From Trichococcus shcherbakoviae (GTDB lineage Bacteria; Bacillota; Bacilli; Lactobacillales; Aerococcaceae), in NCBI RefSeq assembly GCF_963666195.1, contig NZ_OY762653.1, forward strand, positions 2,861,056 to 2,925,055: 64,000 bases of DNA, given 5' to 3'. A model generated the notes under the pieces. It ran no database searches and was not told the origin of the DNA. It saw only the letters and a list, made by a program, of their open reading frames with translations. Within the stretch, counting starts at the first letter, position 1; each line of letters begins with the position of its first letter. Below are positions 26,402-37,051 of the stretch, piece by piece. The translations under genes and the position numbers were made by a program.

Positions 26402-27415
26402 ATGACAGCTGAAAACAGAATCGTTTCCGGAAATACGGAAGATCTAACAGAAGATTTGATTGAAAAAACATTGCGGCCTCAAATGATGGCGCAATATATC
26501 GGGCAAGACAAAGTGAAAAATGAACTGAAAGTGTATATCCAGGCCGCGAAAGCGCGTAGTGAAGCCTTGGATCACGTCCTGTTATACGGACCGCCCGGGT
26601 TGGGGAAAACGACACTGGCGATGGTCATCGCCAACGAATTGGATGTCCGCATCCACAGCACGAGCGGACCCGCAATCGAGCGGCCAGGCGATCTGATGGT
26701 ATTGCTCAACGAACTGGAAGCGGGGGATGTCCTCTTCATCGATGAGATCCATCGCTTGCCGCGGATCGTGGAAGAAGTGTTGTACTCTGCAATGGAGGAT
26801 TATTATGTGGACATCATCATCGGGCAAGGTCCGACAGCCCATCCGGTCCACTTTACCTTGCCGCCGTTCACGCTGGTCGGTGCCACGACCAAAGCCGGCA
26901 GTCTTTCGGCCCCCTTGCGTGACAGGTTCGGGATCGTTTCGAGGATGGAATATTACAGTCTCGAGGATCTCCGGCAGATCGTCCATCGCTCTTCGGATGT
27001 TTTGTCCACGAAAATCGATGAGTCAGGCGCTGTCGAAATCGCCTTGAGATCCAGAGGCACCCCGCGTGTTGCCAACAGGCTGCTCCGCCGGGTGCGCGAT
27101 TTCGCCCAAGTCTATCGCGATGGCCTGATCACGAAGGAAATCGCCGACAAAGCTTTGTCCATTTTGAGCGTGGACAACAAAGGGCTTGATGATTTGGATC
27201 GGCAAATATTGACGACAATGATCCGATTCTATAATGGCGGCCCCGTCGGTCTTTCAACGATAGCCGCCAACATCGGCGAAGAAATGGAAACGATAGAAGA
27301 TATGTACGAACCCTATCTGCTCCAATTGGGCTTCCTGCAGCGCACCCCGCGCGGCAGGGTAGCGACCCCTATGGCATACGACCATTTGGGGATCAAGTAT
27401 GATACAGAAAAATAA
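26402..27415 (+). CDS. ruvB: Holliday junction branch migration ATPase RuvB
   Basis: Hexameric AAA+ motor of 337 residues that pumps DNA through RuvA-bound junctions. Walker [10 protein letters not shown] is at residues 63-71 and Walker B is [10 protein letters not shown]. The RuvA-contact beta hairpin region, sensor 1 and the arginine-rich [15 protein letters not shown] (sensor 2) follow, with a winged helix at the C-terminus (RTPRGRVAT). Start ATG follows AAAAGGGTGAT. The third part of the resolvasome in Firmicutes, RecU, is not in this window. Confidence 0.98.
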   Translation: MTAENRIVSGNTEDLTEDLIEKTLRPQMMAQYIGQDKVKNELKVYIQAAKARSEALDHVLLYGPPGLGKTTLAMVIANELDVRIHSTSGPAIERPGDLMVLLNELEAGDVLFIDEIHRLPRIVEEVLYSAMEDYYVDIIIGQGPTAHPVHFTLPPFTLVGATTKAGSLSAPLRDRFGIVSRMEYYSLEDLRQIVHRSSDVLSTKIDESGAVEIALRSRGTPRVANRLLRRVRDFAQVYRDGLITKEIADKALSILSVDNKGLDDLDRQILTTMIRFYNGGPVGLSTIAANIGEEMETIEDMYEPYLLQLGFLQRTPRGRVATPMAYDHLGIKYDTEK

Positions 27416-27431
27416 GCGAGGTATTTTATCA

Positions 27432-28460
27432 ATGAGGACAAGTGATTTTGATTTTTATTTGCCGGAAGAGCTGATTGCGCAGACACCGCTGCTGGATCGT
27501 TCATCATCCCGGCTTCTTTCCATGGACTCCAAGACTGGGGAAATCACGGACAAACATTTCACCGACATGGTGGAGGAGCTTCAAGAAGGCGACGCGCTGG
27601 TGCTGAACAATACACGTGTGCTGCCTGCGCGACTGCATGGCGTCAAACCGGATACCGGAGGGCATATCGAAGTCCTGCTTTTGAACAATCTCCAAGGGGA
27701 TGAGTGGGAAACGCTCGTCAAACCAGGAAAACGGGTCAAAGTCGGGACAGTCATCTCTTTCGGGGATGGACGCTTGACTGCGGAAGTGACGCAATCGTTG
27801 GACCACGGTGGCCGCATTTTGAATTTCAAATATGACGGCGTATTTTTGGAAATACTGGAATCGCTGGGCGAAATGCCTTTGCCCCCATACATCAAGGAGA
27901 CGCTGGATGATCAGGAACGTTATCAGACCGTTTACGCAAAAGAAGTCGGCTCCGCAGCTGCCCCGACAGCTGGGCTCCATTTCACGGCCGAACTGCTAGA
28001 GGAAGTAGCCAATAAAGGCGTCAAGATCGTCTATCTGACCTTGCATGTGGGCTTGGGGACTTTCCGTCCGGTATCGGTCGATGATATCGCCAGCCACGAA
28101 ATGCATTCGGAATTCTACCAACTGACCGAAGAAGCAGCACAAGCGCTGAATGAGGTCAGATCCAATGGAGGCAAAATAGTGGCTGTGGGCACGACTTCCG
28201 TACGGACGCTGGAAACGATCGGCACGAAATTTGATGGGGAAATCAAAGCGGACAGCGGATGGACCAAAATTTTCATTTCGCCAGGCTATTCATTCAAGGT
28301 TGTCCAAGGCATCATCACCAATTTCCATCTGCCGAAATCGACCTTGGTCATGCTGGTCAGTGCTTTTGCCGGCAGAGATAGCGTCCTGTCAGCCTACGAG
28401 CACGCAGTCAAAGAAAAGTACCGATTCTTCAGCTTTGGAGATGCGATGTTCATCAAATAA
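27432..28460 (+). CDS. queA: S-adenosylmethionine:tRNA ribosyltransferase-isomerase
   Basis: Transfers and isomerises the ribosyl part of S-adenosylmethionine onto preQ1-modified tRNA to give epoxyqueuosine. It is full length at 342 residues, with the family start [17 protein letters not shown], the [14 protein letters not shown] segment, the [12 protein letters not shown] loop and the C-terminal [22 protein letters not shown] 27432 gives the usual N-terminus; GAGG lies 10 bases upstream. The neighbouring tgt gene found in many genomes is missing here, and ruvAB-queA is a conserved order. Confidence 0.96.
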   Translation: MRTSDFDFYLPEELIAQTPLLDRSSSRLLSMDSKTGEITDKHFTDMVEELQEGDALVLNNTRVLPARLHGVKPDTGGHIEVLLLNNLQGDEWETLVKPGKRVKVGTVISFGDGRLTAEVTQSLDHGGRILNFKYDGVFLEILESLGEMPLPPYIKETLDDQERYQTVYAKEVGSAAAPTAGLHFTAELLEEVANKGVKIVYLTLHVGLGTFRPVSVDDIASHEMHSEFYQLTEEAAQALNEVRSNGGKIVAVGTTSVRTLETIGTKFDGEIKADSGWTKIFISPGYSFKVVQGIITNFHLPKSTLVMLVSAFAGRDSVLSAYEHAVKEKYRFFSFGDAMFIK

Positions 28461-28473
28461 ATAGAAAAGCGGA

Positions 28474-28575
28474 ACGGGTTCGTTCAGCCCTGAAAGAAAT
28501 TTAGGAAATCGTGCCGACTGAGCATCGTAGAGCGCAATAGGTACGATTTATCTAATTTCCGAAGGGCTAACCCGT
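28474..28575. other. Long imperfect hairpin after queA
   Basis: About 100 bases fold into one long arm: ACGGGTT-(CGTTC bulge)-AGCCCT at the left pairs with AGGGCTAACCCGT at 28563-28575. The interior pairs further (GAAATC..GTGCC with GGTACGATTT, plus AAATT pairs), ending in an apical loop of about 24 bases. I do not recognise a known RNA family. It may be a repeated extragenic element or a small RNA. Confidence 0.6.
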
Positions 28576-28610
28576 GAAGCTGGCCATCAATTTTATACTT
28601 TTCAATTCAA

Positions 28611-28646
28611 AAAAACCTTCAGGAAATTGATCCCTGAAGGTTTTTT
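28611..28646. terminator. Two-way terminator between queA and the DUF2929 gene
   Basis: Stem CCTTCAGG (28616-28623) / CCTGAAGG (28633-28640) is flanked by an A run at the left and a T run at the right, so it can stop transcription from both converging genes. Confidence 0.85.
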
Positions 28647-28680
28647 CGTTTTTGATGCCGTCTTTAGAACGAATTATCGG

Positions 28681-28860
28681 TTATTTATGGGAGGCCGTCT
28701 TCGGCATCAACGCAGAAACAAGAACTACGATCAGCGCGGTAAAGATACCCGTCATGGTTGCGATCATAAAGTCATAGCTGCCGCCGGATAAGGCGCTGCC
28801 CAGATAAACAGATACTTGCCCTAAGATAAATCCCCAAAAAATGATTGCAATATATTTCAT
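28681..28860 (-). CDS. DUF2929 family small membrane protein (YjzD-like)
   Basis: Encodes a 59-residue protein beginning MKYIAIIFWGFILGQVSVYL and containing SGGSYDFMIATMTGIF, then a second hydrophobic stretch TALIVVLVSALMP. Two predicted membrane helices and the GGSYDF turn match the DUF2929/YjzD family of Firmicutes, whose function is unknown. On the minus strand AGAGGTG stands about 8 bases before the ATG, and a good promoter lies upstream. It converges on queA and diverges from dnaE, so it is an independent unit. Confidence 0.85.
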   Translation of the reverse strand: MKYIAIIFWGFILGQVSVYLGSALSGGSYDFMIATMTGIFTALIVVLVSALMPKTASHK

Positions 28861-28886
28861 GTCGTTTACACCTCTTCTCGAAATTC

Positions 28887-28914
28887 ATTTTATCACTTTT
28901 TTTGGAGATGACAA
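28887..28914 (-). promoter_or_regulatory. Promoter of the DUF2929 gene
   Basis: On the minus strand TTGTCA (28914-28909), a 16-bp spacer and TAAAAT (28892-28887), extended by TG as TGATAAAAT. Confidence 0.72.
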
Positions 28915-28941
28915 GCATTACTTGCCCAACGACTTTTTCGC

Positions 28942-28970
28942 TTCTTGGATTAGGACGGGTACGCTATAAT
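28942..28970 (+). promoter_or_regulatory. dnaE promoter
   Basis: Perfect TATAAT at 28965-28970 with a weak TTCTTG at 17 bp (28942-28947), 34 bp before dnaE; divergent from the DUF2929 promoter. Confidence 0.55.
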
Positions 28971-29003
28971 GATAATATTGATTAGAAAAAGGAGGTCTCA
29001 GAC

Positions 29004-32000
29004 ATGTCTTTTGTGCATTTGCAGGTCATCAGCGCCTATTCTCTTTTGCAGACGACTACCCGAATAGAGGATTTGGTGCGCAGCGCCAAGGCAAAAGGCT
29101 ATCAGGCCATCGCATTGACGGATCAAAATGTCCTTTATGGCCAAGTCGACTTCTTCAAACTTTGCAAAAAGTACGCTATCCAACCTATTCTGGGGATCCA
29201 ACTGGATTTGCCCGGAGTCATCAGTAAAGATCGCACTTTTCCGTTGGTTTTGTTGGCAAAGGATTTTGAGGGCTACAAAAAGTTGATGGCTTTGTCGACG
29301 GTCAGGAATCAGGACGCTTCGGATAGGGAGTTGCTTTCCCTTTTGGAGGATGATTCAAGCCGCATCATCGCGATCACCCCAGGAGAAAAGGGCGAAATCG
29401 AAAGCTTTTTGAACGGAAATGACCAGGAGAACGCCAAAGCAGCCAGTTTGGCCTGGAAAAAAATCTTCACCCATGGCAATTTTTATTTGGGCGTTCAGCT
29501 CCACGAGAAAATGAAACCGATCATTCCGGGACTGAAGCGTTTATCGCAGGAGACAAATATTCCGACTACAGCTATGCATGACGTCAGATATCTGGAGCCG
29601 AGCGACAATTTCAGTTGCCGTGTCTTGAAGGCAATCGAAGCGAACGAAAAGGTTGATCTGCAGTCGGAAGCTTTGGATGGTACGTATTACTTGCCCTCCT
29701 GCGGAGAAATCGAGCGGAAATTCCAGGAAGCTGATTTGATTAAGTCAGCTGAAACGACCCAGAAAATTGCCGACGAAATCGAAATCGAGCTGCCGCTGCA
29801 TCAGTCACTGTTGCCGCGCTACCCGCTGCCTGCCGGGACGACACCCCAAGCATACCTCAGGAGGCTCTGCGAAGAAGGGCTGCATCAGCGGATCGCTGCC
29901 CCGGATGCAGCATATGAAAAACGCTTGGCATACGAATTGGAAGTCATCCATGAAATGGGCTTCGATGATTACTTCCTTATCGTTTGGGATGTGATGGCGT
30001 ATTCCCGAAAAGCGAAGATCATGCCAGGAGCCGGCCGGGGATCTGCGGCCGGTTCGCTCGTATCATACGTCCTGCGCATCACCCATGTCGATCCCATCGA
30101 ATACAACCTGTTGTTTGAGCGGTTTTTGAACAAAGAACGCTACAACCTGCCGGATATCGATTTGGATTTCCCGGATAACCGAAGGGACGACATTCTGCAT
30201 TATGTCAGGGACAAATATGGTTCGGACCACGTCGCCCAGATAGCCACATTTGGGACGCTTGCGGCTAAAATGTCCTTGCGTGATACTGCACGGGTATTCG
30301 GACTCACGGTGGCGGAGGCGCAAGCCTGGTCGAATGCGATCCCGAATCAATTGGGCATCAGTCTGGCGGAGGCAAGACAGAAATCGAAAGAACTGCAGAA
30401 TCTGATCAGCACGAACGATGTGAATCGCCTCCTGTATGAGACTGCCGAAAAAATCGAAGGCGTTCCGCGGCATGTTTCCACTCATGCGGCAGGCGTCGTC
30501 ATCAGCGACAATCCGTTAAGGGAGATTGTGCCTTTGCAGAAGAAAAACAGCGAGCTGTATCTGACGCAATACACGATGGGCAACATCGAAGAAATCGGCC
30601 TGCTCAAAATGGACTTCCTGGGGCTGAAAAATCTGACGATACTGAACGATGCTGTGCAGTTGGCCAGCGCTGCGCTCAAAGAGAGCATCAACATTTTGGA
30701 AATACCGATGGATGATGAGCGGACCCTCGATATATTCCGAAGAGCGGATACGAACGGGGTGTTCCAGTTTGAATCCCCCGGCATAAAAAATGTGTTGCGC
30801 AAGCTCGGACCGGAATCGATCGAAGATATTGCCGCAGTCAATGCGCTTTACCGACCGGGTCCGATGGAACAAATCGACCTCTTCATTTCGCGGAAAAAAG
30901 GGTTGGCCGCAATCGATTATCTCCATCCTGATCTGAAGTCGATCCTCGAGGTAACATACGGGGTAATGGTCTATCAGGAACAGGTCATGCAAGTGGCTTC
31001 CCGGATGGCTGGCTTCAGTTTGGGGGAGGCGGATATCCTCAGAAGAGCGATAGGCAAAAAACAAAAATCGGCCATTGATGAAGAAAGAAGGCACTTTATT
31101 GAAGGTTCGCTGCAGCAAGGCTATTCCGAGCAGACTGCCGAGCAAGTGTACGACTACATCGAGCGATTCGCCAATTACGGGTTCAACCGTTCGCATTCGG
31201 TCGCCTATTCTTTCATAGCCTATCAACTTGCCTACATGAAGGCGCATTTCCCGGAAGCATTTTTTGCCGCTTTGCTGAATTCCGTCAACCAACACTCGGA
31301 TAAGATGAGGGAGTATTTCATCGAACTGAAAAGGCGCAACATCAGCATTTCCTATCCGGACATCAACACAAGCAACTGGAAATTTGCACTGCAGCAGGAG
31401 ACAATCCAATTCGGCTTGGGCGGGATCAAAGGCCTCAGACGCGATTTTATCCAAGAAATCATCAAAGAACGCCAAGGTCATGGGCACTACAAGGATTTCG
31501 TTCAATTTTTGAGAAGGATCCATCCGAAGTGGCTGAAGAACGAAAACATCACGCCGCTCATCTACAGTGGGGCGTTCGACAATTTCGGACATTCGCGCGC
31601 GACGCTGTTGGAGTCGCTGCCGGGTATGCTGAACAGCATCGATTACAGCGGAAACAACATCGATCTCTTTTCGATACTGGAACCGAAATATGTCGAAAAG
31701 GAAGAACTGCCCCTGTTGGAATTGCTCGATTTGGAGGAAGCGGCACTGGGCCATTCTTTGAAGGGCCATCCGATCGACCAGTTCGGCAAATTGTACAACA
31801 AAGGTGCAGTTGTGTACGTCACCGAGTTGGCATACGACAAAAAAATGCGCACGATGGGATTGATCAAAGACATCCGCAGAATCCAGACAAAAAAAGGCGA
31901 TCCAATGGCATTCGCAAACATGACAGACAGCACCGGCGAAATCAGCGTCACGATTTTCCCAGAGTACTATATACGGTTCATGAAACTGCTGAAGGCAAAC

Positions 32001-32342
32001 CAGTTGCTCGTCATCGAAGGCAAGCTGGAGCGGTCGAAACAAGCCGACAAAACGAATTTTTTGGTCACGCACATCTGGGATGCCGAAGCCTACCAGGAAA
32101 TGATGGGTCAAAAAAAGGAGAATGTCTTCATCCGTCTGACGGCAGAAAACAACACGCCTGAATTGTTCGGAAAAATGTATCGGATCCTGAACAAACAACC
32201 AGGGGATCATCCTGTCATCCTCTACAATGAAGCCACAAAACGAACGATGCGGTTGACGGCTGAAAACTGGGTCGACATTTCGGCCGATCTGCTTGATGCA
32301 CTGCAGGCTATTTTTGGGAGCGGGAATGTTGCTGTCAAATGA
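29004..32342 (+). CDS. dnaE: DNA polymerase III alpha subunit, DnaE type
   Basis: Replicative polymerase of the DnaE family, 1112 residues. In Firmicutes this enzyme extends primers on the lagging strand before handing over to PolC. The N-terminal PHP domain is degraded (FVHLQVISAYSLL, with no HxH metal pair), as in Bacillus DnaE, so no proofreading is expected from it. The palm carries the catalytic PDIDLDF at residues 383-389. Helix-hairpin-helix and OB domains (FANMTDSTGEISVTIFPEYY, about 970) close the protein. The ribosome site is AAAGGAGGT. It has its own promoter and is not linked to accDA as in Bacillus. Confidence 0.96.
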   Translation: MSFVHLQVISAYSLLQTTTRIEDLVRSAKAKGYQAIALTDQNVLYGQVDFFKLCKKYAIQPILGIQLDLPGVISKDRTFPLVLLAKDFEGYKKLMALSTVRNQDASDRELLSLLEDDSSRIIAITPGEKGEIESFLNGNDQENAKAASLAWKKIFTHGNFYLGVQLHEKMKPIIPGLKRLSQETNIPTTAMHDVRYLEPSDNFSCRVLKAIEANEKVDLQSEALDGTYYLPSCGEIERKFQEADLIKSAETTQKIADEIEIELPLHQSLLPRYPLPAGTTPQAYLRRLCEEGLHQRIAAPDAAYEKRLAYELEVIHEMGFDDYFLIVWDVMAYSRKAKIMPGAGRGSAAGSLVSYVLRITHVDPIEYNLLFERFLNKERYNLPDIDLDFPDNRRDDILHYVRDKYGSDHVAQIATFGTLAAKMSLRDTARVFGLTVAEAQAWSNAIPNQLGISLAEARQKSKELQNLISTNDVNRLLYETAEKIEGVPRHVSTHAAGVVISDNPLREIVPLQKKNSELYLTQYTMGNIEEIGLLKMDFLGLKNLTILNDAVQLASAALKESINILEIPMDDERTLDIFRRADTNGVFQFESPGIKNVLRKLGPESIEDIAAVNALYRPGPMEQIDLFISRKKGLAAIDYLHPDLKSILEVTYGVMVYQEQVMQVASRMAGFSLGEADILRRAIGKKQKSAIDEERRHFIEGSLQQGYSEQTAEQVYDYIERFANYGFNRSHSVAYSFIAYQLAYMKAHFPEAFFAALLNSVNQHSDKMREYFIELKRRNISISYPDINTSNWKFALQQETIQFGLGGIKGLRRDFIQEIIKERQGHGHYKDFVQFLRRIHPKWLKNENITPLIYSGAFDNFGHSRATLLESLPGMLNSIDYSGNNIDLFSILEPKYVEKEELPLLELLDLEEAALGHSLKGHPIDQFGKLYNKGAVVYVTELAYDKKMRTMGLIKDIRRIQTKKGDPMAFANMTDSTGEISVTIFPEYYIRFMKLLKANQLLVIEGKLERSKQADKTNFLVTHIWDAEAYQEMMGQKKENVFIRLTAENNTPELFGKMYRILNKQPGDHPVILYNEATKRTMRLTAENWVDISADLLDALQAIFGSGNVAVK

Positions 32343-32492
32343 AAGCAACAAGTTGATATCCATATACTGTTTTCATAAAAGCCAAAGCTGCCCAGACTAG
32401 TTCAGCCGTTTTGGTTGAGCCTGTCTGTATCGGATTAGTTGAATACGGGCGGTAGTAATAACAATTTGCCCAAATGTGGCTATATTCCGGAC

Positions 32493-32524
32493 AAGAAGCC
32501 ATTATTTTTCATTGTTTCTTTTTT
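32493..32524 (+). terminator. Probable dnaE terminator
   Basis: AAGAAGCCATTA / TCATTGTTTCTT pairs with two mismatches around a TTTT loop and runs into TTTTTT. It is weak, and 150 bp beyond the stop. Confidence 0.45.
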
Positions 32525-32549
32525 AACAATCAAAAAAACGTGAAATTAA

Positions 32550-32578
32550 AAGACATTTTCATAAAAAGATGATAAGAT
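32550..32578 (+). promoter_or_regulatory. pfkA-pyk promoter
   Basis: AAGACA (32550-32555), 17-bp spacer, TAAGAT (32573-32578), extended by TG as TGATAAGAT. Confidence 0.62.
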
Positions 32579-32658
32579 AGTGAAGGACAAATTCAAAAAA
32601 TATTTAATGCATGGATTTTTTTGGAAATTGAGAGTTTTTAACTTTATTGATGAGGTGA

Positions 32659-33627
<969 letters not shown>

Positions 33628-33677
33628 CCAAAAGTTGATCACGTTTTACAAAATATAAAATGAGGTGCTTATTTTCT

Positions 33678-35435
33678 ATGAAAAAGACAAAAATTGTATG
33701 TACGATCGGGCCTGCCAGTGAATCTGTAGAAACACTCGTTAAATTGATGAACGCAGGCATGAACGTTGCCCGCTTGAACTTCTCGCACGGAGACTTTGAA
33801 GAACATGGCGCTCGTATCGTCAACATCCGCGAAGCATCAAAAATCACAGGTAAAATGTGCGCTATCCTTTTGGATACAAAAGGGCCTGAAATCCGTACAA
33901 ACAACATGAAGGACGGCATCGTGTCGTTGATCACCGGCGAAACAGTAAGAATCTCCATGACAGAAGTTGAGGGTACGAAAGATAAATTCTCTATCACTTA
34001 CCCAGAATTGATCAACGATGTTGTTGTCGGAAACCACATCTTATTGGATGATGGCTTGATTGACCTTGAAGTGATTGAGCTTGACAAAGAGAACAATGAA
34101 ATTGTTACTTTGATCAAAAACTCAGGCATCCTGAAAAACAAAAAAGGTGTCAATCTACCTGGTATCAAAACAAACTTCCCTGGTCTTACACAAAAAGATG
34201 CTGACGATATCATCTTCGGTATCGAAAATGACGTTGATTTCATCGCAGCAAGCTTCGTGCGTCGCGCAAGTGATGTATTGGCTATCACTGAAATTTTGGA
34301 AAAACATAACGCAACCCACATCCAAATCATCCCTAAAATCGAAAACCAAGAAGGTCTTGATAACATCGATGAAATCTTGAAAGTTTCTCAAGGTTTGATG
34401 GTTGCCCGTGGTGACTTAGGAGTAGAAATCCCTACTGAAGAAGTTCCTATCGCACAAAAAATGTTGATCAAAAAATGTAACGCTTTAGGCAAACCAGTCA
34501 TTACAGCAACACAAATGCTTGATTCTATGCAACGCAACCCACGTCCTACACGTGCTGAAGCAGGAGACGTTGCCAACGCTATCTTCGACGGAACAGATGC
34601 AGTTATGCTATCCGGAGAAACTGCTGCTGGTGATTACCCGGTTGAAGCTGTTACGACAATGGCTACAATTGCTATCCGTACGGAAGAAGCGATCGTTGGA
34701 CAAGACGCATTTGCTTTGAAAGCATACAGCAACACGGATATGGCTGAAGCAATCGGTCAATCGGTTGGACATACTGCACGCAATCTTAACATTCAAACAA
34801 TCGTTGCCGCTACTGAGTCTGGACATACAGCGCGCATGATTTCCAAATACCGTCCAAAAGCACATATCGTGGCGGTTACATTCTCGGAACGTCAAAGACG
34901 TGGATTGGCTCTTTCATGGGGTGTTTATCCATTCGTTACTGAAAAACCGGATTCAACTGATGAAATGATGGAATTGGCAACTAAAGTAGCTAAAGAGCAA
35001 AACTTTGCTAAAGAAGGCGACTTGATCATCATCACTGCCGGCGTTCCAGTAGGCGAACGCGGCACTACAAACTTGATGAAGATCCAATTGATCGGAACGA
35101 AATTGACTTCCGGCCAAGGTATCGGCGACAAATCTGTCATCGGTAAAGCTGTCGTGGCTCTTTCAGCTGAAGAAGCAATCGCTAAAGTGACAGAGGACTG
35201 CATCTTAGTGTTGAAGAACTCTGATAAAGACTACACACCTGCATTTGCAAAAGCTGCAGCGGTAATCGTTGAAGCTGGCGGCTTGACAAGTCATGCTGCT
35301 GTAGTCGGTATCGCAAGCGGCATTCCGGTAATCGTAGGAGCAGAAAATGTGACTACATTAGTGCAAGACAACGAATTGATCACGATCGATTCTCGTCGCG
35401 GCATCATCTACCGTGGTGCAACTACTACTATCTAA
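33678..35435 (+). CDS. pyk: Pyruvate kinase with C-terminal PEP-utiliser domain
   Basis: Converts phosphoenolpyruvate and ADP to pyruvate and ATP. The 585-residue form has the usual barrel ([56 protein letters not shown]) plus the extra C-terminal domain of about 110 residues found in Bacillus, with the His loop [11 protein letters not shown]. That domain resembles the phosphohistidine domain of PEP synthase; its role in pyruvate kinase is unclear. ATG 33678 has GAGGTG 10 bases before; the ATG at 33660 overlaps it. Strongly biased codons suggest high expression. Confidence 0.98.
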   Translation: MKKTKIVCTIGPASESVETLVKLMNAGMNVARLNFSHGDFEEHGARIVNIREASKITGKMCAILLDTKGPEIRTNNMKDGIVSLITGETVRISMTEVEGTKDKFSITYPELINDVVVGNHILLDDGLIDLEVIELDKENNEIVTLIKNSGILKNKKGVNLPGIKTNFPGLTQKDADDIIFGIENDVDFIAASFVRRASDVLAITEILEKHNATHIQIIPKIENQEGLDNIDEILKVSQGLMVARGDLGVEIPTEEVPIAQKMLIKKCNALGKPVITATQMLDSMQRNPRPTRAEAGDVANAIFDGTDAVMLSGETAAGDYPVEAVTTMATIAIRTEEAIVGQDAFALKAYSNTDMAEAIGQSVGHTARNLNIQTIVAATESGHTARMISKYRPKAHIVAVTFSERQRRGLALSWGVYPFVTEKPDSTDEMMELATKVAKEQNFAKEGDLIIITAGVPVGERGTTNLMKIQLIGTKLTSGQGIGDKSVIGKAVVALSAEEAIAKVTEDCILVLKNSDKDYTPAFAKAAAVIVEAGGLTSHAAVVGIASGIPVIVGAENVTTLVQDNELITIDSRRGIIYRGATTTI

Positions 35436-35460
35436 GCTTAACTAAATTAGAGAGCATCTT

Positions 35461-35493
35461 TGGGTCTGGGACGAGAGTCTCGGACCCATTTGC
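35461..35493 (+). terminator. Probable pyk terminator
   Basis: Stem TGGGTCTGGGAC / GTCTCGGACCCA with a GAGA tetraloop. The following tract TTTGCTTTGCTT is only partly T. Confidence 0.68.
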
Positions 35494-35595
35494 TTTGCTT
35501 AAGCATAATCTGCCCTCGGATTCCGCAAACCGATGGGATAAAATGCATATATATCATAAATATCACAAATATAACAAGCTCACAACAACGACGCT

Positions 35596-35624
35596 TTGGA
35601 AATCATTTTGTGATATGATAAAAT
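35596..35624 (+). promoter_or_regulatory. cvfB promoter
   Basis: TTGGAA (35596-35601), 17-bp spacer, TAAAAT (35619-35624), extended by TG as TGATAAAAT. Confidence 0.75.
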
Positions 35625-35665
35625 GGAAGAAATACAGCGACGGAAAGACCGTCTGGAGGAGAAAT

Positions 35666-36532
35666 ATGAGTAAAGTACTGGGTACAATCATCACAGGTGT
35701 GATCGTGGACGAGAACGAAAAAAGTGTCTTCGTTCAGAAAGACGGCATCACCTACAGATTGGATAAAGAAGAGTCAGAAACGGCATTGCAATTAGGTGAC
35801 ACTGTCAAAGGATTTGTGTACGAAGGGATGAACAAGCAGCTTCGCATGACCCTAAAAGAGCCAGCGAGCCAAGTGGGCCAATATGGTTGGGGAACAGTTG
35901 TCGCTGTCCGGAAAGACTTGGGCGTGTTTGTTGACATCGGCCTGGACGACAAAGAAATTGTTGTTTCATTGGATAACTTGCCCGACATCAAATCGCTCTG
36001 GCCGAAAAAGGGAGACCGACTACTGATCGCTCTGGAGCAGGACAGCAAAGATCGTCTGTGGGGCATCATCGCCGACGAACCGGTATTCCGTTCCATTTCC
36101 CGTACTCCGGGTGAGGAATTGAAAAACAAAGACATTACCGGAACCGTCTTCCGTTTGAAATTAATAGGGACCTTCATCTTGACGGACGATGATTACATCG
36201 GGTTCATCCACCCATCCGAGCGGGAGATTGAACCGCGCTTGGGTGAAGTGGTCAGTGGGCGAGTCGTCGGCATCAGTCAACACGGTATGCTGAACCTTTC
36301 CTTGAAACCGCGCGCTCATGAAGCGATCAGTGAGGATGCAGCCATGATTTTGGTGCTGTTGGAGCAGAGCCCTACAAACAGCTTGCCTTATTGGGACAAG
36401 AGTGATCCGGAAGCAATCAAAGAATACTTCGGCATCAGCAAAGCGCAGTTCAAAAGAGCTTTGGGCCATTTGTTGAAGGCCAGACTGATCATCCAAGAAG
36501 ATGGACACACAAAATTAATCAAAAAGGATTAG
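35666..36532 (+). CDS. cvfB: CvfB/YitL-type S1 RNA-binding protein
   Basis: RNA-binding protein of 288 residues of the CvfB (YitL) family, linked to virulence gene expression in Staphylococcus; molecular target unknown. It has successive S1-like OB folds (GTIITGVIVDENEKSVFVQ at the start, WGTVVAVRKDLGVFVDIGLDDKEIVV, then GEVVSGRVVGISQHGMLNLSLKP) and a C-terminal winged helix (KEYFGISKAQFKRALGHLLKARLI). ATG 35666 has GGAGGAG 5 bases before. An open frame from 35495 runs through the promoter and is rejected. Fur follows after 34 bp. Confidence 0.88.
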   Translation: MSKVLGTIITGVIVDENEKSVFVQKDGITYRLDKEESETALQLGDTVKGFVYEGMNKQLRMTLKEPASQVGQYGWGTVVAVRKDLGVFVDIGLDDKEIVVSLDNLPDIKSLWPKKGDRLLIALEQDSKDRLWGIIADEPVFRSISRTPGEELKNKDITGTVFRLKLIGTFILTDDDYIGFIHPSEREIEPRLGEVVSGRVVGISQHGMLNLSLKPRAHEAISEDAAMILVLLEQSPTNSLPYWDKSDPEAIKEYFGISKAQFKRALGHLLKARLIIQEDGHTKLIKKD

Positions 36533-36566
36533 GTTCTTCAGCCTGTCCTCAAAGGAGCCGACAGCA

Positions 36567-37022
36567 GTGACGGAATTGTCATTAAACACCATCAAAAAAC
36601 AATTGCAAGAGGCAGGATTCAAGCTCACTCCACAACGGGAAGCGACTGTCAGCGTGCTGCTGGAAAAGGAAAAGGAGCATCTGAGTGCGGAAGAGATTTT
36701 CCTGCTGTTGCGGCTTAAACACCCTGATATCGGACTTGCGACGGTCTACCGAACTTTGGAGATTTTGACTGAACTGAACATCACGTACAAAGTAGTGTTT
36801 GAGGATGGCTTATCCCGCTACGATTTAAGAAGGACAAGCAATGAACATTTCCATCATCACCTTTTGTGCATCGAATGCGGAAACATCGAGGAAATACACG
36901 AGGATCTGCTGGGTGAAGTCGAAAAAGATGTCGAATCCCGCTATCAATTCGTGGTAAAAGACCACCGTTTGACTTTCCATGGCATCTGCCGGGACTGCCA
37001 ACAAAAACTGAGGAATAAATAG
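36567..37022 (+). CDS. fur: Fur-family transcriptional regulator
   Basis: Metal-dependent repressor of 151 residues, Fur-like. The N-terminal winged helix (KLTPQREATVSVLL, IGLATVYRTLEIL) reads DNA. The dimer domain has HFHHHLLC, the structural zinc pairs CIEC and CRDC, and acidic and His metal ligands. Similarity to Bacillus Fur together with its place before xerD-deoB-punA (Bacillus fur-ripX-drm-pupG) favours Fur over PerR or Zur, though specificity cannot be proved from sequence. The start is GTG 36567 with AAAGGAG 9 bases upstream. Confidence 0.88.
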   Translation: MTELSLNTIKKQLQEAGFKLTPQREATVSVLLEKEKEHLSAEEIFLLLRLKHPDIGLATVYRTLEILTELNITYKVVFEDGLSRYDLRRTSNEHFHHHLLCIECGNIEEIHEDLLGEVEKDVESRYQFVVKDHRLTFHGICRDCQQKLRNK

Positions 37023-37051
37023 CCTCAAAGGATGAAATGGGTTAAAGGATT

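Noticed and set aside
30516..32363. 615-codon open frame on the minus strand across dnaE
   Set aside because: Antisense shadow of the well-supported dnaE; its translation is Phe/Gln/His/Asp-rich without recognisable motifs and it has no ribosome site.
35495..35665. Longer N-terminus for CvfB
   Set aside because: Runs through a clear promoter (TTGGAA-N17-TAAAAT) and lacks a ribosome site.
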